A stretch of DNA of 10,000 nucleotides from Rheinheimera sp. (GTDB taxonomy: Bacteria > Pseudomonadota > Gammaproteobacteria > Enterobacterales > Alteromonadaceae): positions 1-10,000 of the forward strand of contig NZ_JAIWOI010000036.1 of assembly GCF_020217005.1 (NCBI RefSeq). The letters are read 5' to 3'. The notes below the pieces were generated by a model. The model did no database searches. It saw nothing but the letters and a program-made list of their open reading frames with translations, and was not told where the DNA came from. This document shows positions 1 to 6,175 of this stretch, piece by piece. The position numbers and the translations under genes are program-made. The stretch's first letter is position 1, and each line of letters starts with the position of its first letter.

Positions 1-451
1 TTTGGCGGTGATGCGGATCAACTGGCGAGATATCCGGCCATTAATGAGCCACAGGTATCATTTACCGCCCTCAGCGCATACCACTTTTGTTGCACAGCGT
101 TTTGTGGTTTGTACTTTTGTGCCTCGTCCTATTGAAAGTGATCCGGGCGCGCTGAAAGTGCCGTTTTACCATAATAATGACGATTATGACGAAGTGCTGT
201 TTTACCATGCTGGTGATTTCTTCAGCCGCGACAATATCGAGCGCGGCATGGTGACCTTTCACCCCGCAGGTTTTACCCACGGACCTCACCCAAAAGCCTT
301 TGCGGCTGGTCGTGAGTACAAAAAGAAATTTACTGATGAAGTGGCGGTGATGCTGGACACGCGTGATGCACTTTATGTCGGTGACGCCGCTTTAGCCACA
401 GAAAACCCGGACTATGTGAATAGCTGGAAAATCAAACCGGCTGCTGTGTAA
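1..451 (+). CDS. hmgA: Homogentisate 1,2-dioxygenase, C-terminal part (5' truncated by window edge)
   Basis: Partial gene: only the last ~149 residues are visible and the frame is open to the left edge, so no start is assigned. The enzyme is a cytoplasmic non-haem Fe(II) cupin that opens the ring of homogentisate to give 4-maleylacetoacetate in tyrosine/phenylalanine breakdown. Visible iron-site candidates, numbered in the fragment, are His57 in FYHNNDDYDEV, Glu64 just after it, and His93 in FTHGPHP. They match the His-x(5-6)-Glu and PHGPD ligand regions of the family. The sequence resembles the shorter bacterial homologues (about 380 residues, from memory) more than the human/Aspergillus type. 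fahA follows after 10 bp, with its ribosome binding site touching this stop codon, so the two are co-transcribed. The fahA and maiA neighbours strongly support the call. Confidence 0.9.
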   Translation, partial: LAVMRINWRDIRPLMSHRYHLPPSAHTTFVAQRFVVCTFVPRPIESDPGALKVPFYHNNDDYDEVLFYHAGDFFSRDNIERGMVTFHPAGFTHGPHPKAFAAGREYKKKFTDEVAVMLDTRDALYVGDAALATENPDYVNSWKIKPAAV

Positions 452-454
452 GGA
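450..454 (+). promoter_or_regulatory. Ribosome binding site of fahA
   Basis: AAGGA overlaps the hmgA stop codon and sits 7 bases before the fahA ATG at 462. It supports that start and suggests translational coupling of fahA to hmgA. Confidence 0.7.
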
Positions 455-461
455 ATAAAAA

Positions 462-1478
462 ATGAAGTTAGCAAGTCTAAAAAATGGCCAGCGTGATGGT
501 CAGTTAGTCGTAGTCAGTCGTGATTTGTCCCGTTGCCTTGCTGTACCTGCAATAGCTGCAACTATGCAACAGGCGCTGGATCACTGGTCTGTGGCTGCTC
601 CACAGTTATCTGAAGTTTATCAGGCGCTGAACAGTGGCACAGTGCAGGGCGAAAAATCTTTTGACCAGACCCAGTGCGAATCACCTTTACCAAGGGCTTA
701 TCAATGGGCGGATGGCAGCGCTTATGTTAATCACGTCGAGTTGGTGCGCCGTGCCCGTAACTCTGAAATGCCACCCAGCTTCTGGACAGATCCTTTGATG
801 TATCAGGGTGGGTCAGATGATTTTATTGGCCCACGTGATGCAATTGAAGTGGTTAGCGAAGACTACGGTATTGATTTTGAAGGTGAAGTGGCAGTGATCA
901 CTGACGATGTGCCTATGGCGATCAGTGCGGAAGATGCCCGCCATAAAATCCGTCTGGTGATGCTGGTGAACGACGTATCATTAAGGGGGTTAATTCCGAA
1001 TGAATTGGCCAAAGGCTTTGGTTTCTTTCAATCAAAACCTGCGTCTGCTTTTAGTCCTGTAGCTGTGACACCGGATGAATTAGGTGCTGACTGGCAGAAT
1101 GCCAAGCTGCATTTGCCATTAGTGTCGCATTTAAACGGTAAGCTGTTTGGTCAACCCAATGCCGGTGTCGATATGACGTTCGATTTTGGTCAGTTAGTGG
1201 CTCATGCGGCGAAGACCCGTAATTTAGGGGCTGGAGCTGTGATAGGTTCAGGCACAGTGTCTAACAAACAAGGCACTGACTACGGTACTTCGATTGACGA
1301 AGGTGGCTTGGGCTACAGCTGCATCGCCGAAATCCGCATGATTGAAACCATAAGGGATGGTGCGCCTAAAACCTCTTTTATGAAGTTTGGTGATAGTATC
1401 CGCATTGAAATGCTGGATAAAGCTGGCCACTCTATCTTCGGCGCTATTGAACAAAAAGTAGTGAAATACGGCGCTTAA
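462..1478 (+). CDS. fahA: Fumarylacetoacetate hydrolase (fumarylacetoacetase)
   Basis: 338-residue cytoplasmic enzyme that splits 4-fumarylacetoacetate into fumarate and acetoacetate, the last step of homogentisate degradation. The FAH catalytic fold covers roughly residues 120-335. Divalent-metal ligand candidates are Glu140 and Glu142 in DFEGEVAV and Asp171 in VNDVSLR, with the E-x-E...D spacing expected of the family. The segment KGFGFFQSKPASAFSP (184-199) and the GSGTVSN loop (262-268) are also typical. The length fits the shorter bacterial FahA rather than the ~420-residue animal enzyme. The ATG at 462 is preceded by AAGGA. The gene lies 10 bp after hmgA and is followed by a strong terminator hairpin at 1491-1534 before maiA. 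Other FAH-superfamily hydrolases or isomerases are possible on fold alone, but the neighbours make FahA by far the best call. Confidence 0.95.
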   Translation: MKLASLKNGQRDGQLVVVSRDLSRCLAVPAIAATMQQALDHWSVAAPQLSEVYQALNSGTVQGEKSFDQTQCESPLPRAYQWADGSAYVNHVELVRRARNSEMPPSFWTDPLMYQGGSDDFIGPRDAIEVVSEDYGIDFEGEVAVITDDVPMAISAEDARHKIRLVMLVNDVSLRGLIPNELAKGFGFFQSKPASAFSPVAVTPDELGADWQNAKLHLPLVSHLNGKLFGQPNAGVDMTFDFGQLVAHAAKTRNLGAGAVIGSGTVSNKQGTDYGTSIDEGGLGYSCIAEIRMIETIRDGAPKTSFMKFGDSIRIEMLDKAGHSIFGAIEQKVVKYGA

Positions 1479-1490
1479 TTTAGTTAGATT

Positions 1491-1534
1491 AAAAAGCCAG
1501 TCGTTTGACCTTCAAAGGGCCGACTGGCTTTTTT
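1491..1534 (+). terminator. Factor-independent terminator between fahA and maiA
   Basis: A perfect 13-bp inverted repeat pairs AAAAAGCCAGTCG (1491-1503) with CGACTGGCTTTTT (1521-1533). The loop is 17 bases and the right arm ends in a run of six T. An A-run opens the left arm, so the element could also stop transcription from the other strand. It lies 12 bases after the fahA stop and 27 bases before the maiA start, inside what would otherwise be a single hmgA-fahA-maiA operon. Part of its loop (TTCAAAGGG) is repeated at the maiA ribosome binding site. Confidence 0.9.
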
Positions 1535-1546
1535 GTATCTGCTTCA

Positions 1547-1552
1547 AAGGGA
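1547..1552 (+). promoter_or_regulatory. Ribosome binding site of maiA (decides the start)
   Basis: AAGGGA sits 9 bases before the ATG at 1562. It favours that start over an in-frame TTG at 1505, which lies in the terminator loop and would add 19 residues unlike the family. Confidence 0.75.
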
Positions 1553-1561
1553 TATTCAACA

Positions 1562-2200
1562 ATGAAATTACATGGTTACTGGCGCTCAAGCGCCGCTTAC
1601 AGAGTGCGTATAGCATTAAATTTAAAGGGACTGCAGGTCGAGCATTGTCCTGTGCATCTGGTTAAAAATGGTGGAGAGCAGCACAGTGCTGCTTATCAGC
1701 AACTTAATCCATCAGAACTGGTACCAACACTTGAAGATGGCGAGTTGAGTCTGAACCAATCTTTGGCCATTATTCAGTATCTGGAAGACAACTACCCGCA
1801 AGTGTCTTTGTATCCCGCAGAGCCAGCACAGAAAGCCCGGGTTATGGCTTTGGCATTGGATATCGCCTGTGATATGCATCCTTTGAATAACTTGCGTGTA
1901 TTGCAATATCTGACCGGTCCGTTGGCTTTGTCAGAAACACAAAAAATACAATGGATTAAACACTGGATGACCCAGGGATTTAATGCGTTGGAAAAAAGGT
2001 TACAACAAACAGCCGGATTGTACTGTTTTGGTGATCGAGTCACAGTAGCTGATCTGTGCCTGATCCCTCAGGTTTATAACGCCTTACGTTTTGACGTGAA
2101 TATGGCGGATTATCCTTTCATCAGCGCTATTTATCGACGTTGTAACGAACTTGATGCTTTTTGTAAAGCGGCGCCAGAGCAGCAAGTTGATGCTGTTTAA
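1562..2200 (+). CDS. maiA: Maleylacetoacetate isomerase (zeta-class glutathione transferase)
   Basis: 212-residue glutathione-dependent cis-trans isomerase that turns 4-maleylacetoacetate into 4-fumarylacetoacetate, the step between hmgA and fahA. An N-terminal thioredoxin fold (1-80) carries the zeta-class signature YWRSSAAYRVRIALNLKG (6-23), ELVPTL with the cis-proline (Pro55), and the glutathione-contacting QSLAI (66-70). A helical GST C-domain follows, with the conserved HPLNNLRVLQYL (106-117). In the active-site motif, written SSC in the human enzyme, the third position is Ala11; I recall Ala there in other bacterial homologues. The ATG at 1562 is chosen because it has an AAGGGA site and the family N terminus MKLHGYW. 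The gene is separated from fahA by a strong terminator, so its expression depends on read-through or a promoter I cannot pick out. Confidence 0.95.
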   Translation: MKLHGYWRSSAAYRVRIALNLKGLQVEHCPVHLVKNGGEQHSAAYQQLNPSELVPTLEDGELSLNQSLAIIQYLEDNYPQVSLYPAEPAQKARVMALALDIACDMHPLNNLRVLQYLTGPLALSETQKIQWIKHWMTQGFNALEKRLQQTAGLYCFGDRVTVADLCLIPQVYNALRFDVNMADYPFISAIYRRCNELDAFCKAAPEQQVDAV

Positions 2201-2261
2201 GTCGCGTCAGACTGAAGTTTTTGTTAATCTGGCCTAATAAGCAGTGATGAGAATCTGATCT

Positions 2262-2468
2262 ATGTTGAAACTGCCTAAAAAGCCGATCAATGCTGTACTT
2301 TTTTATATGGGAACTTTGGGTTTATTGACTCAGGTACTAGTCAGCTTTTATTTGTTGACGCAAGGGCGGACTATGGACTGGCATTGGTGGTTTCATTGGT
2401 TGGCGCCGACACTCTGCCTCGTCTGGGGCATAGTGCCCAGACTACAACTGCAAAAAGAAGAGCATTAA
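2262..2468 (+). CDS. Small two-helix inner-membrane protein, function unknown
   Basis: 68-residue protein that I do not recognise. Three lysines in the first seven residues are followed by a hydrophobic helix at about 10-33, a short aromatic loop rich in Trp and His (MDWHWWFHW, 38-46), a second helix at about 47-60, and a charged tail with Lys/Glu. The charge pattern predicts both ends in the cytoplasm and the short loop in the periplasm. The gene begins 61 bp after maiA on the same strand and ends 13 bp before the stop of a convergent gene. The ribosome binding site is weak (GAG about 10 bases upstream). It is probably real because it is a sensible membrane protein in a gap between well-defined genes. 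No link to homogentisate breakdown can be shown. Confidence 0.7.
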   Translation: MLKLPKKPINAVLFYMGTLGLLTQVLVSFYLLTQGRTMDWHWWFHWLAPTLCLVWGIVPRLQLQKEEH

Positions 2469-2481
2469 GGGCAGTTAAACT

Positions 2482-2970
2482 TTAACGTCCCGGCGTAAAC
2501 ATGCCTTCAATCCTGACTTCACTTACGCCTTCTTTGTTAAAATGAAACTTGATCTGCGCCATATTTTTGTGGAAGAAGTAGGGCGTTTGATCAAAGATCA
2601 ACACATATCCGCCTCTGGCTTTGTCTTTGTATTTAGGATCGGTGTTTTTACTCAGTTTGAAGCTGTGTTTGCCAAGCGACCATTCAAAGCCCTGCAATGG
2701 TTGGTTGATCCAGTCCGTTACCCAGATTTGCTCATCCTGATGCAACACCAAAGCTAAGGTATATTTATCAGGTAGTTCAGCAACTTCGACTTCCTGCACG
2801 CCGGCCTGGAACACTTCTGTGCCATTTTTTTGTGTAAATGCAAAACCAAATTGCAGGCTTTGCTTAGTACCGTCGAGTAACACCAATTGTCCTTGGCCTG
2901 GCACAGTAAAATAAGCCCAGGCCGCTGGTAGCCAGAACGAAAGCAGCAAGGTCAGGTAAGTCTTAACCAT
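2482..2970 (-). CDS. Exported protein of unknown function, downstream of mltD
   Basis: 162-residue protein with a clear Sec signal peptide, MVKTYLTLLLSFWLPAAWA, with cleavage expected after Ala19 (AWA). No cysteine near the cleavage site suggests a lipoprotein. The mature part is beta-rich and aromatic, with segments such as GQLVLLDGTKQ (27-37) and GYVLIFDQTPYFFH (121-134), and has no membrane helix. I do not recognise the family; LVLLDGTKQ faintly resembles the start of YccT/DUF2057 proteins, but too weakly for a call. The ATG at 2970 has GAGGTG just upstream, whereas an upstream in-frame TTG at 2982 would overlap that site and spoil the signal peptide. It follows mltD on the same strand after 27 bp, so it is probably co-transcribed and acts in the cell envelope (inference). 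Confidence 0.75.
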   Translation of the reverse strand: MVKTYLTLLLSFWLPAAWAYFTVPGQGQLVLLDGTKQSLQFGFAFTQKNGTEVFQAGVQEVEVAELPDKYTLALVLHQDEQIWVTDWINQPLQGFEWSLGKHSFKLSKNTDPKYKDKARGGYVLIFDQTPYFFHKNMAQIKFHFNKEGVSEVRIEGMFTPGR

Positions 2971-2974
2971 ACAA

Positions 2975-2980
2975 CACCTC
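2975..2980 (-). promoter_or_regulatory. Ribosome binding site deciding the start of the 162-residue exported protein
   Basis: On the minus strand GAGGTG lies 4 bases before the ATG at 2970, inside the 27-bp gap after the mltD stop. It excludes the alternative TTG at 2982, which overlaps it. Confidence 0.65.
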
Positions 2981-2997
2981 AAACATCATGTGCAGCT

Positions 2998-4566
2998 TCA
3001 ACCCGCCAGATACAAAGTCAGTTCTTGCCCAGGCTGTAAGTACTTATTTGCTTTAATATTATTCCATTTCACGATATCAGCAACCTTTAGACTAAAACGC
3101 TGGGCTATGCTGGCCAATGAGTCGCCTGCTTTTACTTTGTAAGTCATGGTTTTTGTCGTGCTTTTTGGTTTTTCTGCTTTAACAGTGTAATAAGTCAGAG
3201 TTTGGCCGGGTTTGAGTTGTGCCTTAGCTGCCAGTTTATTCCACTTTACCAGGGCATCGGTGCTCACTTTCAGTTTTTGCGCAATTTCCCACAAATTATC
3301 GCCACTTTTGACGGTATAACTTTGGGCGCCTGACTTAGCCTCTGATTTTTTAGCCGGGCTTTTTGCGATTCCGGTTTGTAGGTTTGGCATCAACCCTGGA
3401 ATAATCAGCTGTTGGCCTACTTTTAATTGACTAGTAGAAAGTTTGTTCGCTTGCTGTATGGCTTTAACCGACGTTTTATACTCAGCAGCGATTTTACTCA
3501 AGCTATCGCCGGATTTCACTTTATAGCGACCTGTAGTGGCTATAGGTGCAACTTTCACTTTAGGTAGGGATGCCAGTTGCTGCTCTACATCTTCAGAGCT
3601 ATCAATAGGGACCACCAACTGGTAACTCGCACTGGGGACTGTAGTTGTTTTAAAGCCGGGATTTAACCGTCTGAGTTCAGCTACGCTGAGTTTTAACACT
3701 GCGGCAGCTTGGTTTAAATCCAAGCCTCTGTTGATTTGAAGAACTTTAGTCTGAGGCTGATTGGCCAAGACGGGCAAAGCTATAGCATATTTTTTGGTAT
3801 TTTTAAGCAGCTCCGCCAGAGCCAGCAATTTCGGAATATAACTGGTGTTTTGTTTTGGCAAATTTAACGACCAGAAATCCGTTGGTTTCCCTCTGTACCT
3901 GTTACGCTCGATGGCTTTGAAAACACGGCCTTCACCTGCGTTAAATGCTGCGACCGCGCTTAACCAGTCTTGATCAACATTGCTGTACAGATACTGTAAG
4001 TAATCCAAAGCGGCACGACTGGATTCCATTACATCACTGCGGCCGTCATACCAGGCATTTTGTTTTAAGCCAAAATTACGCCCTGTACCTGAGCTGAATT
4101 GCCAAATGCCTAGCACTCCGGAAAAGGAACCCGCTTTAGGATTGTAGGTACTTTCGACTATAGGCAATAGTGCCAATTCCAGAGGCATTCCGCGCCGTTC
4201 CAGTTCAGTGACAATATGGTACAGAAAAGGCGCAGCATTTTCTGACGCAGTTTTCAGCAGTTTTTGATTGCGAATAAAAAAGCGTTTTTGACTTTCAATG
4301 TCTTCATTTTCAGGAATGTTCAGGCTCATCTGATCAGCAATGCGCTGCCAGATGTTATCGTACTGGGCCAATTTGCTGTCAGGTTGTAACGGTGAATTAT
4401 GTTTCAATAAAGCGTTGGCTACCTGTTGTGCTGTAGCTGCTTTATCCTGAACCGGATCTGTTGGATAGGAGCTCTCATCCCGGCCTGCTGTTTTATGCTG
4501 TTGGGGTGGAACAGCACAACTGGCAAGCAGTGCAGCCGCTACCGCGACAGATAATTTATTCAGCAT
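2998..4566 (-). CDS. mltD: Membrane-bound lytic murein transglycosylase D, LysM-containing lipoprotein
   Basis: 522-residue enzyme that cleaves the MurNAc-GlcNAc bond of peptidoglycan to form 1,6-anhydro-muropeptides. The N terminus is a lipoprotein signal with lipobox LLASC, so Cys17 would be lipidated. The transglycosylase (SLT) domain spans about 110-225: catalytic Glu138 in LLPIVESTYNP, then GVLGIWQFSSGTGR (150-163) and AAFNAGEGRV (206-215). Three LysM peptidoglycan-binding repeats follow, at about 348-391, 417-461 and 475-520, each with a VK[SA]GDxL core, joined by Lys/Ser-rich linkers. E. coli MltD is somewhat shorter, with two LysM copies as I recall. The ATG at 4566 has only a weak GGGA site 7 bases upstream. 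gloB lies 67 bp upstream on the same strand, the conserved gloB-mltD order. Confidence 0.97.
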   Translation of the reverse strand: MLNKLSVAVAAALLASCAVPPQQHKTAGRDESSYPTDPVQDKAATAQQVANALLKHNSPLQPDSKLAQYDNIWQRIADQMSLNIPENEDIESQKRFFIRNQKLLKTASENAAPFLYHIVTELERRGMPLELALLPIVESTYNPKAGSFSGVLGIWQFSSGTGRNFGLKQNAWYDGRSDVMESSRAALDYLQYLYSNVDQDWLSAVAAFNAGEGRVFKAIERNRYRGKPTDFWSLNLPKQNTSYIPKLLALAELLKNTKKYAIALPVLANQPQTKVLQINRGLDLNQAAAVLKLSVAELRRLNPGFKTTTVPSASYQLVVPIDSSEDVEQQLASLPKVKVAPIATTGRYKVKSGDSLSKIAAEYKTSVKAIQQANKLSTSQLKVGQQLIIPGLMPNLQTGIAKSPAKKSEAKSGAQSYTVKSGDNLWEIAQKLKVSTDALVKWNKLAAKAQLKPGQTLTYYTVKAEKPKSTTKTMTYKVKAGDSLASIAQRFSLKVADIVKWNNIKANKYLQPGQELTLYLAG

Positions 4567-4633
4567 TTATGTGTCCCAAAATCAAAAATCCGCCTTATGT
4601 TACCTGCTCAGCCTTCAAAAGCAAGGTTAGTGA

Positions 4634-5389
4634 TCAAAAACGATCTTTGGCGGATCGTAATGCGGTGAACAGATCCACGGCATTGGATTGTTGCCAGCGG
4701 TGTTGCAATGCTGCATCCTCAGCCCTTAAAAAAGGGTTGATTTGCCGCTGCACAGCCAAAGGAGTAGGCAAGGTTGGTTGTTGCATTTCCCTTTGCTGTT
4801 TACACCAGTGTTGGTAGTTGGCCAATTCTGTATTATCCGGATCAGCCCAAAGGGCAAACTCCAGATTGGCCAGAGTGTATTCGTGTGTAGCATAAATTAA
4901 GGTTTGATCCGGCAACTGCAGAAGACGTGACAAACTTTGCCACATCTGCGCTGCTGTGCCTTCAAACAATCGGCCACAACCTGCATTAAACAGCGTATCA
5001 CCAGAAAACAGAACGGGCGCTGAATAGTAGGCAATATGACCAAGAGTATGGCCAGAAAGTTGCAGCACCTGAAAAGTTAAATCAAACTGACTCAGTTTTA
5101 ACTGATCATTGTCCTGTAGCCAGTGATCGGCATGGGGAATTTTATCTTGTTCTAGAGCTGGAGCATAAACCATCACTTTGGGCCAGAGTCGTTTTAGCTC
5201 CATTATCCCTCCGGTATGGTCAGGGTGATGGTGGGTAATGAGGATCACTTCAAGTTGTAACTCGTGCTGCTGCAAATAGTGCTGAACTGCATTGGCGTCA
5301 CCCGGGTCGACAATCAGGGCCGACTTTGCTTGGCGCAGGCACCAAATGTAGTTATCCTTAAAAGCCGCAATGGCGGTGATGTCTGACAT
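4634..5389 (-). CDS. gloB: Hydroxyacylglutathione hydrolase (glyoxalase II)
   Basis: 251-residue cytoplasmic metallo-beta-lactamase-fold enzyme that hydrolyses S-D-lactoylglutathione to D-lactate and glutathione, the second step of methylglyoxal detoxification. The length equals that of E. coli GloB. The binuclear metal motif THHHPDHTGG (52-61) is intact (His53, His55, Asp57, His58). Further ligands are His114 in SGHTLGH, Asp131 in FSGDTLF and His169 in ATHEYT. The C-terminal part, with the NPFLR segment (218-222), forms the substrate-binding domain. The ATG at 5389 has a GGA-type site 8 bases upstream and the family N terminus with FKDNYIW. It is the first gene of the gloB-mltD-exported protein run and diverges from yafS across 45 bp. 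Confidence 0.97.
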   Translation of the reverse strand: MSDITAIAAFKDNYIWCLRQAKSALIVDPGDANAVQHYLQQHELQLEVILITHHHPDHTGGIMELKRLWPKVMVYAPALEQDKIPHADHWLQDNDQLKLSQFDLTFQVLQLSGHTLGHIAYYSAPVLFSGDTLFNAGCGRLFEGTAAQMWQSLSRLLQLPDQTLIYATHEYTLANLEFALWADPDNTELANYQHWCKQQREMQQPTLPTPLAVQRQINPFLRAEDAALQHRWQQSNAVDLFTALRSAKDRF

Positions 5390-5412
5390 AAAAAATTTCC
5401 AAGGCTTATGTT

Positions 5413-5420
5413 CTTATAAG
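5413..5420. promoter_or_regulatory. Candidate -10 palindrome in the gloB/yafS divergent gap
   Basis: The perfect palindrome CTTATAAG gives a TATAAG-like -10 element on both strands within the 45-bp gap. On the minus strand it would place a transcript start about 17 bases before the gloB ATG, which keeps that gene's ribosome binding site. On the plus strand it would start too close to yafS to include AAGGTG. No convincing -35 box is visible, so this is a weak prediction. Confidence 0.3.
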
Positions 5421-5434
5421 GTGTAGTGTACCGG

Positions 5435-6175
5435 ATGAAACCAGCTTTAAGTTACCACAGTACAATAATACCCCGACAATGGTCACAATTGCCGCAAGGT
5501 GAGCAAATGGCCAGAGCCATAGAGTCGCAATTAAGTCAGTGGTGGCCGAAGATTTTTGGGTATCATTTGCTGAAAGTCGGGAGTTTAAGTAGTGCTTTGG
5601 ATACATCCTCCTGCGCGATCAAACATCAAATCAGCTTAAACGAGCAAATGGAGCAGGCTGGTGTTGTGGCTGAACCTGATGCTTTGCCTTTTCTCGAGCA
5701 GTCTATAGATGCAGTATTATTGGCGCATTGTCTGGAGTTTTATCCGGACCCTCACCATATAGTGCGTGAAGCTCACAGAGTGCTGATGCCTGATGGCTAT
5801 CTGCTGTTAAGCGGATACAATCCACTAAGCAGCGCGGGGCTGCTAAAACTTTGGCCCGGTGTGAAGCAACAATTGCCATGGGCTGGACGGTTTTTTACGC
5901 CTTCCCGGGTGAAAGACTGGCTACATTTACTTGGATTTGAAGTGATGTATGAACAACGTTTTTTCTGGTCCAGTTTGCTCGGCAAGCATAAGCCTGACAG
6001 TCGTTGGCAGAAATGGTGCGAAACTTATCTGGGCTATTTTGGCGCGTCTTATTTACTGGTCGCCCGTAAAAGGGTATTGCCATTAACGCCGATCAGGCCT
6101 AAATGGCAACGAGCACCGGCTTTTCAGACCGCAGTCAAAGGCATTAGCGCGCGGCAGGGCTTGTATCACGATTAA
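5435..6175 (+). CDS. yafS: YafS-like SAM-dependent methyltransferase-fold protein
   Basis: 246-residue cytoplasmic protein matching E. coli YafS, a class I methyltransferase-fold protein whose substrate I do not know. Diagnostic stretches are FGYHLLKVGSLSSALDTSSC (41-60), DALPFLEQSIDAVLLAHCLE (82-101), the post-motif helix DPHHIVREAHRVLMPDGYLL, and LLVARKR near the C terminus. The usual glycine-rich SAM loop (DxGxG) is replaced by LLKVGSLS, as in YafS, so catalytic activity should not be assumed. The ATG at 5435 is chosen because YafS also begins MKPA; a GTG at 5426 is possible but too close to the AAGGTG site (5418-5423). The gene diverges from gloB, as I recall for E. coli. Its stop overlaps the stop of convergent yaiI by 4 bp, leaving no room for a terminator between them. 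Confidence 0.9.
   Translation: MKPALSYHSTIIPRQWSQLPQGEQMARAIESQLSQWWPKIFGYHLLKVGSLSSALDTSSCAIKHQISLNEQMEQAGVVAEPDALPFLEQSIDAVLLAHCLEFYPDPHHIVREAHRVLMPDGYLLLSGYNPLSSAGLLKLWPGVKQQLPWAGRFFTPSRVKDWLHLLGFEVMYEQRFFWSSLLGKHKPDSRWQKWCETYLGYFGASYLLVARKRVLPLTPIRPKWQRAPAFQTAVKGISARQGLYHD

Noticed and set aside
1505..1561. Possible 19-residue N-terminal extension of MaiA from a TTG at 1505
   Set aside because: It lies in the terminator hairpin loop and right arm, has no ribosome binding site, and the family N terminus begins at the ATG at 1562, which has AAGGGA upstream.
1248..2043. Several 64-83-codon open frames on the - strand across fahA and maiA
   Set aside because: They lie wholly inside strongly supported genes, with no ribosome binding sites and low-complexity or Cys/His-rich translations typical of antisense frames.
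2474..2486. Inverted repeat GTTAAA-C-TTTAAC between convergent genes as a bidirectional terminator
   Set aside because: The stem is AT-rich, only 6 bp with a 1-base loop, has no T-run, and overlaps a stop codon; it is too weak to call.
2542..2757. 71-codon open frame on the + strand inside the exported-protein gene
   Set aside because: It is antisense to a gene with a signal peptide and a good ribosome binding site, and has no features of its own.
4567..4633. Possible terminator or regulatory element between gloB and mltD
   Set aside because: Only a 4-bp CCTT/AAGG stem is present and no T-run follows; nothing supports more than a plain intercistronic gap.
4461..4817. 118-codon open frame on the + strand over the mltD start and gloB end
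   Set aside because: It is antisense to two well-supported genes and its Cys- and Ser-rich translation resembles no protein family; it is a by-product of their codon use.
5406..6083. Three short - strand frames inside yafS
   Set aside because: They are antisense to a YafS homologue conserved over its whole length, and none looks like a protein.
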